Source: Candidatus Aenigmatarchaeota archaeon (lineage in GTDB: Archaea > Aenigmatarchaeota > Aenigmatarchaeia > Aenigmatarchaeales > Aenigmatarchaeaceae). From it: a stretch of 8,059 nt of DNA. Under the pieces are notes generated by a model, which ran no database searches, had not been told where the DNA came from, and saw only the letters and a list, made by a program, of their open reading frames with translations. Below are positions 1 to 5,604 of the stretch, in pieces (the stretch's first letter is position 1; each line of letters starts with the position of its first letter). Position numbers and translations under genes: made by a program. Location: positions 1 to 8,059 of the forward strand of contig JAQUSH010000029.1 of NCBI GenBank assembly GCA_028715225.1. Reading direction: 5' to 3'.

Positions 1-378
1 TAAGTGTGCTAATTCAAATGTCTGATCACACCAGTATAATTTTATTTTAATCGGCTGTGGTGGCTCAACTATCCATATTTTCATATCTGATTTACCTTCT
101 TGTTCAGATACGTTTCCACAAAACATTACTAAACCATTATCTGGAGTCTTCTTGTACAGTTGAAGGTTCTGTTTTATCTTAGTCAGTGCATCGATAACAT
201 TGTTTCTAACTGTCTTTGACTTAACATTTTCTGTCAAAGATATTTCATTTGCTAAAAGATTGTTTATTTCATTAAGTGAATAATCTTTAGGAATGTAAAG
301 ACTAATCAACTCTGTATGTCGACCACGTTTCGACTCGAGTTCTTTAATCAGTTTTTTTAGTTTATAACTATCATCCAT
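1..378 (-). CDS. prf1: Peptide chain release factor aRF1, N-terminal part (runs off the left edge)
   Basis: Archaeal release factor 1 (eRF1 family) recognises stop codons in the ribosomal A site and triggers peptide release. Only the first 126 residues (domain 1, the decoding domain) are present; the GGQ domain lies beyond the window. Visible family marks are the stretch KRGRHTELISLYIP (residues 17-30), the NIKS-type loop written NVKS (51-54), NGLVMFCG (81-88), EPPQPI (105-110) and the YxCxxxF motif Y115-C117-F121. The NIKS-loop isoleucine is valine, and the loop equivalent to human GTS reads HTE where archaea usually have GTE. The ATG at 378 gives the N-terminus usual for the family; an in-frame GTG at 387 is an alternative. 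A weak GTGA lies 5 bases before the ATG. It follows valS on the same strand after 89 bases, but a TATA box in that gap suggests its own transcript. Identification is confident; the decoding consequences are inference. Confidence 0.93.
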   Translation of the reverse strand, partial: MDDSYKLKKLIKELESKRGRHTELISLYIPKDYSLNEINNLLANEISLTENVKSKTVRNNVIDALTKIKQNLQLYKKTPDNGLVMFCGNVSEQEGKSDMKIWIVEPPQPIKIKLYWCDQTFELAHL

Positions 379-394
379 AGTGCTCACGCTAGAA

Positions 395-426
395 AAAGGT
401 CAGTTCGAAATTGAATTGCTGACTTT
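395..426 (-). promoter_or_regulatory. Hairpin in the prf1 leader, containing the uORF stop
   Basis: On the minus strand AAAGTCAG (426-419) can pair with CTGACCTTT (403-395), giving eight base pairs with one bulged C around a 15-base loop. The uORF TGA is in the 3' arm. Two more T follow the stem, making a run of five T in all, so it could instead be a weak terminator for valS or an attenuator. I did no folding calculation. Confidence 0.35.
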
Positions 427-435
427 ACTTGTCAT
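400..435 (-). other. In-frame 11-codon upstream ORF in the prf1 leader
   Basis: Reading leftwards from 435, an ATG opens 11 codons (MTSKVSNSISN) closed by TGA at 402-400. It lies exactly 19 codons before the prf1 ATG and in the same frame, so readthrough of the TGA would add an N-terminal extension to aRF1. The ATG is about 26 bases from the centre of the TATA-like box at 458-465, the same spacing seen at the leaderless genes here. The TGA is followed by C. Translation of this ORF is an inference. Confidence 0.4.
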
Positions 436-456
436 AAATAGAAATTAGTTTCTGAT

Positions 457-465
457 GTTTATAAA
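457..465 (-). promoter_or_regulatory. TATA-like box for prf1 or its uORF
   Basis: The minus strand reads TTTATAAAC just downstream of the valS stop. Its centre is 26-27 bases before the uORF ATG at 435, so transcription would begin at or next to that ATG. A second, weaker A/T-rich element at 431-444 could give a shorter leader. Confidence 0.5.
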
Positions 466-467
466 TC

Positions 468-2756
468 CTACTTTAACTGATGCATTCTTTTCAGATCGTC
501 TTCAAATGACTTTAGCTCGACAGGTATCTTTATGCCTGATATCTCTGCGTTCAGAGCTAATCCTTTTTCCTTTTTTGTCTTCCATACTAATGAGTTGAAT
601 TCTGCTACCTTCTCTGTTAATTCAGTTAGCTTTGCATCTGCTTTAACTGTTTCTGAAAATGTCTCTTCGTGCACGCTCTTTCCGTATAACTCTCTGTATA
701 TCTCATCTGTTATGAAAGGGCAGATTGGCGCTAAAATCTGGCACATTGATTTTAAGCAGGTGTTTAATGTTTCTATAGCTGAAGCGTCTCCGTCATACGC
801 ACGCTTCTTTACCATCTCTAAATAGTTTGAAGCAAATGTATTCCACAAGAACTCTCTGGTTCTTACAGCTGGTATGAAGAAATTATAATTCTCATAGCCT
901 TCTTTTGATTCTTTGATTAGTTTGTTTAGTTCTGCTAAGATCCACTCATCTGTTTTGGCTGATTTAGCTTTCCCTTTAGCCTTGAACATTGAAATGAATT
1001 TAGCTACGTTCCATAATTTGGTTAGGAATTTTGTTGAGCCTGATATTCTGTCTTCGCTGATTCTATAGTCTTCTCCAACCGACGTCTCTGATGCTGCCCA
1101 CAATCTAAATGCATCTGCTCCGTATTTTTCAAGCATTGTGTCTGGTGAAATTATATTTCCTTTTGATTTGCTCATCTTTTTTCCGTGTTCATCCAAACCC
1201 ATTCCATGAATCAAAACATCTCTGAAAGCTGGCTTTCCTGTAAGCTGATAATTTCGTAAAGTTGCATAGTATAACCATGTTCTAACTATGTCACGACCTT
1301 GAGGTCTAAGTGAACAAGGATAAGATTTCTTGAAAAGTTTATCATCTCTAGAGTAACCGCATACAAACATGTTAGATATGCTTGAATCAACCCATGTGTC
1401 AAACACACGGTCTTCACCTACGAATTCTTTAGAACCGCACTTGCATTTTGCTCCTTTTGGTGGTGATTCTTTCCAAGGACGATAATATTTTCCAGGTTCA
1501 GGAACATAAATTTCATTACATTTTTTGCAATACCAGATTGGTATCTCAGTGTGATAATATCTACGACGGCTAATAGGCCAGTCAATTGTAATCGCATCAA
1601 TCCAGTTTGTAAGTATCTGTCTATTCTTTTCAGGATAGAATTTCATCTTCTCAGAAACTTTCTTTACGTCTGCTAACATCGGCAGCTGCTTGATATACCA
1701 CTCTGTCAGGTTGATGAATTCTAGATGATCACCTGATCGTTCGCATGTCGGTGAGCGATGAATAATCTGTTCCTGCTTAAAAATTATTCCTTCTTCTTTC
1801 ATTTTTTCTATCATTGTTTTTCTTGCTTCCTTTACGCGCAGACCTTTTAGGAAACCTGCTTCTGAAGTCATCTTGTTGTCTTCATCTATAGCTTGTATTG
1901 GCTTTAATTTTAATTCTCTAAACAACTGAACATCTGTCATATCACCGTAAGAGCATATCATAACTAATCCTGAACCGAAATCTATCTTAGCTGCCGGGTG
2001 CGCATAAATCGGTATCTTTCTGTTGTATATCGGCAACGTAGCGAACTTTCCTTTTAATTTTTTATATCGCTCATCTTCTGGGTTGTATAAAACAACCTGA
2101 CATGCGCACAATAATTCTGGCCTCGTCGTACCGATCTCTATCTCTCCGCCATCTGTTTTCCATTTCATGTAATTCATTGTTGTGTTTACATCTTCATAGA
2201 CTATCTCGGCTTCTGAGATAGTTGTGTGGCAACCAGGGCAATAGATGTTAGGTCTCAGAGCTTCGTAGACTAAACCTTTTTTCCATAATTCGATAAAAGT
2301 TGTCTGCGTAACTTTTCTGTATTCATCAGAATCTGTCTCATAATAAGTATCATTAAAATCAGCTGACATGCCGATTGTCTTTGCTAATCGTATTATATCC
2401 TTTGAGATGATTTCTATCTCTTTCCTGCACAGCTCTATGAATTCTTCACGCTCAAATTCGTGCAAACGCTTGCCTGTTTTCTTTTCTACTGTTCGCTCTA
2501 TGTTTATTCCGTTTCTGTCCAAGCAGAATGGGAACAATACTTCGAAACCAGCCATTCTCTTATAGCGAGCTGCCATGTCTATTAGTGTGTAAGCTGCAAC
2601 TGCTCCTATGTGCCACTGACCTGAAGGATATACTGGCGGTGTATCGATAGAAAATACTTCCTTCTTAGAACTAGAATCAAAACTGTATATCTTCTTTTTA
2701 GTCCACTCAGTGAACAAACGCTGTTCAACTGACTTAGGATCATATTTGTTTTCCAT
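468..2756 (-). CDS. valS: Valyl-tRNA synthetase
   Basis: Class I aminoacyl-tRNA synthetase charging tRNA-Val in the cytoplasm; its CP1 domain removes mischarged threonine. In order: N-terminal catalytic half with a HIGH-type motif written HIGA (49-52) after PSGQW; CP1 editing domain with GTTRPE (209-214) and an Asp in the GDMTD stretch (271-275); the WPISRRR signature (393-399); Cys pairs C173/C176, C410/C413 and C438/C440, likely zinc sites; KMSKS at 527-531 followed by KGN; then a helical anticodon-binding domain to the end. At 762 residues it is about 100 shorter than typical archaeal ValRS, mostly by a short C-terminus, but no core motif is lost. The stop is TAG. It starts 23 bases after the phosphoesterase stop and has no Shine-Dalgarno; a weak GTTTTAATA lies about 26 bases before the ATG. 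ValRS rather than IleRS rests on the WPISRRR context and overall resemblance. Confidence 0.93.
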   Translation of the reverse strand: MENKYDPKSVEQRLFTEWTKKKIYSFDSSSKKEVFSIDTPPVYPSGQWHIGAVAAYTLIDMAARYKRMAGFEVLFPFCLDRNGINIERTVEKKTGKRLHEFEREEFIELCRKEIEIISKDIIRLAKTIGMSADFNDTYYETDSDEYRKVTQTTFIELWKKGLVYEALRPNIYCPGCHTTISEAEIVYEDVNTTMNYMKWKTDGGEIEIGTTRPELLCACQVVLYNPEDERYKKLKGKFATLPIYNRKIPIYAHPAAKIDFGSGLVMICSYGDMTDVQLFRELKLKPIQAIDEDNKMTSEAGFLKGLRVKEARKTMIEKMKEEGIIFKQEQIIHRSPTCERSGDHLEFINLTEWYIKQLPMLADVKKVSEKMKFYPEKNRQILTNWIDAITIDWPISRRRYYHTEIPIWYCKKCNEIYVPEPGKYYRPWKESPPKGAKCKCGSKEFVGEDRVFDTWVDSSISNMFVCGYSRDDKLFKKSYPCSLRPQGRDIVRTWLYYATLRNYQLTGKPAFRDVLIHGMGLDEHGKKMSKSKGNIISPDTMLEKYGADAFRLWAASETSVGEDYRISEDRISGSTKFLTKLWNVAKFISMFKAKGKAKSAKTDEWILAELNKLIKESKEGYENYNFFIPAVRTREFLWNTFASNYLEMVKKRAYDGDASAIETLNTCLKSMCQILAPICPFITDEIYRELYGKSVHEETFSETVKADAKLTELTEKVAEFNSLVWKTKKEKGLALNAEISGIKIPVELKSFEDDLKRMHQLK

Positions 2757-2779
2757 AAGAATTGTTCTCTGAATAGGTA

Positions 2780-3463
2780 TTAAAACTTTCTCTTAGGAAG
2801 CTTGTCTGTGTCTATAACTGTTATTGCTTTCTTTATCTGATAGCTCACATTGTATACAGGTATCTTTCCTACAAATGCCATGTGTTTACCATAATGAGCA
2901 TGGCCGTGTATAGCAAATGTCACACCAGTATCTTTCATTATTTTTTCTAGTTTCTTAGAACCCAGACCAGGATATATTTCTTTACTTTCGCCGGTTAGAG
3001 TTTTGTAAGTCGGAGCAAAATGAGTAAGCAATAATTTATGTTTAGTTTTTAGTTCTGAGAGAAGCTTCTTTATTCTTTCCAGCTTGACTTCATAATAGTT
3101 ATCTGTAAATAGCATATCTGATATCTGAAAGAACATTGCATAATCTAAGCATCCTCTACTTCCAACAATACCTAAATCTTTGATAATTTTAGTTTCATCT
3201 TCTAAGAAAGTTATTCTTCCTTTGCAGTATTTTTTTATCTCATTCTGCTCTTCTGGAAATTCTCTGTTTCCGAAAACAGCAATTATCGGGCATTTCCATT
3301 TTATTTTATTTAATATTTTGATGTATTCTTCTGGTGTGCCGAATTCATACATGTCTCCGGCAAATAGCAGAAGATCTGGCTCTTCCATGCCTTTGATTAA
3401 TTCTGCGAATTTTTCAGCTGGCTGCTGAAACGTGTCTAAGTCTGATATTGCATATATTATCAT
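2780..3463 (-). CDS. Calcineurin-like metallophosphoesterase with variant first motif
   Basis: A 227-residue two-metal phosphoesterase of the calcineurin-like superfamily; the substrate cannot be read from the sequence. Visible motifs are SDLD (7-10) where the family normally has DxH, GD at 36-37 (AGDMYE), GNRE (65-68, normally GNHD/E), TH at 147-148 (LLTHFAPT) and GHAH (187-190). Asp8, Asp37, Asn66, His148, His188 and His190 are therefore in place, but the usual DxH histidine is aspartate (Asp10). There is no signal peptide or membrane segment, so it is presumably cytoplasmic. It lies between the MIP18-like gene (37-base gap) and valS (23-base gap) on the same strand. A TATA-like element about 27 bases before the ATG and no ribosome binding site suggest a leaderless transcript, possibly continuing into valS. 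Confidence 0.88.
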   Translation of the reverse strand: MIIYAISDLDTFQQPAEKFAELIKGMEEPDLLLFAGDMYEFGTPEEYIKILNKIKWKCPIIAVFGNREFPEEQNEIKKYCKGRITFLEDETKIIKDLGIVGSRGCLDYAMFFQISDMLFTDNYYEVKLERIKKLLSELKTKHKLLLTHFAPTYKTLTGESKEIYPGLGSKKLEKIMKDTGVTFAIHGHAHYGKHMAFVGKIPVYNVSYQIKKAITVIDTDKLPKRKF

Positions 3464-3483
3464 GTTAGAAAATTAGAAAGAGT

Positions 3484-3498
3484 TAAATAAATATATAT
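3484..3498 (-). promoter_or_regulatory. TATA-like box for the metallophosphoesterase gene
   Basis: The minus strand reads ATATATTTATTTAA in the 38 bases between the MIP18-like stop and the phosphoesterase ATG. Its middle is about 27 bases from the ATG, as expected for a leaderless archaeal mRNA. Confidence 0.5.
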
Positions 3499-3501
3499 GG
3501 T

Positions 3502-3741
3502 TTAGAATCCTATTTCCACTTCAGCTTCATATCCTTTTTTCTTTAGTTCTGATTTGATTTCTTCTATCATGCCAAATACCATTCCACATCCAGCGCATCC
3601 CATTGCAGGCATGACTAAAGTCATTGTTACTTTCTTTCCTTTGATTTTTATGTTCTTTACCATCTTAGCTGAGATTATATCCTTTCCTATGTGTGGATCC
3701 TGTATTTTCTTCAGAATATCTTTTATTTCTTTAACTGTCAT
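3502..3741 (-). CDS. MIP18/DUF59-family iron-sulfur assembly protein
   Basis: A 79-residue single-domain protein of the MIP18/DUF59 (SufT/PaaD-like) family, whose members act in Fe-S cluster assembly or transfer. Matching signs are the helical start (VKEIKDILKKI), DPHIGKDI (16-22), the strand pair KNIKIKGKKVTMTLVMP, and the cysteine loop followed by a long helix (GMIEEIKSELKKKG). The usual loop has one conserved Cys in a GCP context; here it is MGCAGC (47-52), with C49 and C52 forming CxxC, also seen in metal-binding MxCxxC proteins. It is the first gene of the leftward group and diverges from the tRNA-Ile gene 37 bases away. A TATA-like box about 26 bases before the ATG and no ribosome binding site suggest a leaderless start. 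The family assignment is good; the client protein is unknown. Confidence 0.8.
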   Translation of the reverse strand: MTVKEIKDILKKIQDPHIGKDIISAKMVKNIKIKGKKVTMTLVMPAMGCAGCGMVFGMIEEIKSELKKKGYEAEVEIGF

Positions 3742-3745
3742 AAGA

Positions 3746-3754
3746 CTTAAATAA
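3746..3754 (+). promoter_or_regulatory. TATA-like box for tRNA-Ile
   Basis: CTTAAATAA is centred 29 bases before the mature 5' end of tRNA-Ile, consistent with transcription starting a few bases upstream of the tRNA. It sits just outside the start codon of the divergent MIP18-like gene, so the two TATA boxes are crossed. Confidence 0.4.
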
Positions 3755-3762
3755 GTAGCTGA

Positions 3763-3770
3763 ATTATAAA
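3763..3770 (-). promoter_or_regulatory. TATA-like box for the MIP18-like gene
   Basis: The minus strand reads TTTATAAT, centred 25-26 bases from the MIP18-like ATG at 3741. It lies only 8 bases from the mature tRNA-Ile start, so this promoter and that of the tRNA must overlap. Confidence 0.5.
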
Positions 3771-3778
3771 TAACTATC

Positions 3779-3857
3779 GGGCGGGTAGCGCAGCCTGGTT
3801 AGTCGCGCTACGCTGATAACGTAGAGGTCCGGAGTTCAAATCTCCGCCCGCCCACCA
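3779..3857 (+). tRNA. tRNA-Ile (anticodon GAT), CCA encoded
   Basis: Acceptor stem GGGCGGG (3779-3785) pairs fully with CCCGCCC (3847-3853). The anticodon stem CTACG/CGTAG (3808-3812/3820-3824) encloses CTGATAA with anticodon GAT at 3815-3817. The T arm is CGGAG/CTCCG around TTCAAAT (3830-3846). The discriminator is A3854 and CCA is encoded at 3855-3857. There is no intron. The D stem GCGC (3788-3791) pairs with G-CGC (3802, 3804-3806) only if U3803 is bulged out, one base more than the usual spacing. It decodes AUU and AUC. The next gene on the same strand begins 36 bases after the CCA. Confidence 0.96.
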
Positions 3858-3864
3858 TCGATAA

Positions 3865-3872
3865 TTTAAATA
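3865..3872 (+). promoter_or_regulatory. TATA-like box for the 214-residue ORF
   Basis: TTTAAATA is centred 25-26 bases before the ATG at 3894, matching the leaderless spacing seen elsewhere in the window. A T-rich tract at 3885-3893 follows and may also end the tRNA transcript. Confidence 0.45.
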
Positions 3873-3893
3873 ATTGCGAATGGTATTATTTTT

Positions 3894-4538
3894 ATGACAA
3901 ATACGCTTGAAACCTTAAGGGGGAGATTAAAAGGATATACGATCAGATTCAAGAAAGAACGAGATAGGGTTAGAAATGAAGAAAAATGTAATAAATTGGT
4001 TGATGATTTCAATTTAATAAAAGATGATTTAAAAAATGAAGAAAATTTTGAATTTATAGACCAGCTTGGAGATATACAAACTCTCGGTGGGTTTTTCGGG
4101 GAACCAGCAACTCTAGGTAATATAAAAAACGTTTTGAATGAGATTGAAAACCAATTAGAACAATTCTTAAATGGTTTTGATTTGTCTTGTGATGATCTGC
4201 AGAATCCAAACAAGGAAATAGAACACAAGAAAACAGAAATACAGCCACAAATTCAATTGAATATAAGTCAGAACAACAAACAAATCATGACAATAAAACA
4301 AATTAGCAATCTAAATCTGGAACAACTTAATGAATACATTCAAGAACTAGAGATGATATCAGATAAAGAGAAAGAAATCGCTGAAAATAATATTAGATGT
4401 TTAGAAAAGGAAATAAATGAAAGGAGACCAAATAAAACAAAATTAAAGGAAATCGGTGAATGGGCGATTAACTTTTCAAAAAAATACGGAGTAGATATAT
4501 TAATACCAATAATATCTAAAATCTTAAATTTTCTCTAA
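3894..4538 (+). CDS. Hypothetical charged helical protein with hydrophobic C-terminal helix
   Basis: I do not recognise this 214-residue protein. Residues 1-55 are highly charged and probably helical. A Gly-rich patch, LGGFFGEPATLG (64-75), is followed by an amphipathic helix to about 94. A polar linker rich in Gln and Asn (115-130, including IQLNISQ) leads to a coiled-coil-like stretch of Leu/Ile and Glu/Lys (137-175). The C-terminus (187-214) is a helix pair ending in DILIPIISKILNFL, hydrophobic enough to touch a membrane or a partner. There is no signal peptide or catalytic motif. The base composition is AT-rich: two hand-counted 60-base rows (3961 and 4261) have 14 and 16 G/C, though the row at 4081 has 25. 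It lies just after tRNA-Ile and converges on the membrane-protein gene, with stops overlapping by 4 bases. The length, leaderless TATA spacing and clean frame support a real gene; an effector or defence role is only a guess. Confidence 0.75.
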   Translation: MTNTLETLRGRLKGYTIRFKKERDRVRNEEKCNKLVDDFNLIKDDLKNEENFEFIDQLGDIQTLGGFFGEPATLGNIKNVLNEIENQLEQFLNGFDLSCDDLQNPNKEIEHKKTEIQPQIQLNISQNNKQIMTIKQISNLNLEQLNEYIQELEMISDKEKEIAENNIRCLEKEINERRPNKTKLKEIGEWAINFSKKYGVDILIPIISKILNFL

Positions 4539-5551
4539 TCAAAACTAAATTTATACTTAGTATCCGAAACATAAATATTATAAATTTCTTTAATTATTAT
4601 TCTAAACAGTTCAGCCATTCTTTGAAGATAGCTTTGATCACCTTTGAACCATGTCATTGGCAATAACGTTTCTTCAATTTCTTTTTTCTTAATTTTATCT
4701 ATGATGGTGTTATCCTTTTCTTTAATTCGTGAATTTATATCTAATCTATCAAGTGCATCTTGAATGATTATCAAAGATCTTACCAATTCTGGTTCTAAAA
4801 ATTTACTATATTTAGTTTCTATACTATCAAGTTTTTCTTTCCTGTGCATAAATAACTTTCCAAATCCATTGTTGATAATATATTTTTTATACACGTCATT
4901 AATCTCTATTGTATCTTTGTTGGCAACAGCTTTCATTGCCTCAAACCTTATTTTATTAATATATTTTTCCTCATCATTTTCTGGTATATTTTCTGGGATG
5001 CACATTACTGGATTTGTGCCTTCAATGAAGTTACTAATATCAGTGTAAATGTCATTAATTTCTTGGTTTAATATTTCATATACAATGTTTTCAACGCAGT
5101 TCCATCTTATCTTTTCTCGTCTTTCTAAAAGAAAAGTTACAAGAAAAACTGTTAGCAAAATACCTAAAAAAGTTGTTATTAGGCTAATCGAAATCGTCAT
5201 GTGCACATTATTTATTTCCACGACTGGTATAATTAAATATAAATAGATTGATGATACTAATAAAAGTAAAAACATAATCAAAAATATTATCAAATAATAA
5301 TATCTAGTAAATATCTTTTTTATCTGGAGTTTAACACCATTTCTATCAATTTTTAATGATTTAAACCATATTAAAAATCCAAGAAAACAAACAATGATAC
5401 CGGCAATAATGTATGCTATAATAATAAATGGGTTATTCTCTTTTATTCCGAATAATGTATTAATCATGTCTATACCTCTAAAGAGATACATCACACCTAA
5501 CGAAATTATTGTCAATGTTAATGCCAAAATGGTTTCTTTGTCAGTTATCAT
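4535..5551 (-). CDS. Hypothetical four-TM membrane protein with large cytoplasmic helical domain
   Basis: I do not recognise this 338-residue protein. Four hydrophobic segments are clear, at about 8-24, 42-63, 86-109 and 119-142. The loop at 64-85 and the stretch after TM4 (ERREKIRW) are rich in Lys and Arg, so both termini should be cytoplasmic, with short outside loops. TM3 and TM4 form a tight hairpin. Residues 150-338 form a soluble, mainly helical domain with no catalytic motif I can name. Composition is strongly AT-rich: rows 4861 and 5281 have 14 and 11 G/C of 60, against 21-26 in two valS rows. The stop is TAG, inside the overlap with the converging 214-residue gene. It is divergent from bud32 with a 53-base gap and probably leaderless. 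A sensor or membrane effector would fit the layout, but nothing in the sequence proves it. Confidence 0.8.
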   Translation of the reverse strand: MITDKETILALTLTIISLGVMYLFRGIDMINTLFGIKENNPFIIIAYIIAGIIVCFLGFLIWFKSLKIDRNGVKLQIKKIFTRYYYLIIFLIMFLLLLVSSIYLYLIIPVVEINNVHMTISISLITTFLGILLTVFLVTFLLERREKIRWNCVENIVYEILNQEINDIYTDISNFIEGTNPVMCIPENIPENDEEKYINKIRFEAMKAVANKDTIEINDVYKKYIINNGFGKLFMHRKEKLDSIETKYSKFLEPELVRSLIIIQDALDRLDINSRIKEKDNTIIDKIKKKEIEETLLPMTWFKGDQSYLQRMAELFRIIIKEIYNIYVSDTKYKFSFD

Positions 5552-5572
5552 AAGAAATAATATGAATGATAA

Positions 5573-5581
5573 ACTTATATC
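5573..5581. promoter_or_regulatory. Possibly shared TATA-like element of a divergent promoter
   Basis: ACTTATATC (GATATAAGT on the other strand) lies in the 53-base gap between two divergent genes. Its centre is 27-28 bases from the bud32 ATG at 5605 and 26-27 bases from the membrane-protein ATG at 5551. No other strong TATA candidate is at the right distance from either gene. Confidence 0.5.
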
Positions 5582-5604
5582 TGTTAACTATGTCAACTAT
5601 TATT

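Noticed and set aside
3866..4248. Minus-strand ORFs of 120 and 64 codons opposite the 214-residue gene
   Set aside because: They read as Ser/Phe-rich antisense shadows with no family resemblance or promoter; the plus-strand gene has a TATA box at the right distance.
3894..5551. Classical toxin-antitoxin operon
   Set aside because: The two genes converge rather than being co-transcribed, and neither has a recognisable toxin or antitoxin domain.
5566..5604. Longer bud32 starts at ATG 5566 or 5590
   Set aside because: They add residues absent from the family, start inside or next to the TATA element and have no ribosome binding site.
3779..5604. Integrated element with tRNA-derived attachment repeats
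   Set aside because: I found no second copy of the tRNA 3' end downstream and no integrase gene; the idea survives only as AT-rich composition and position.
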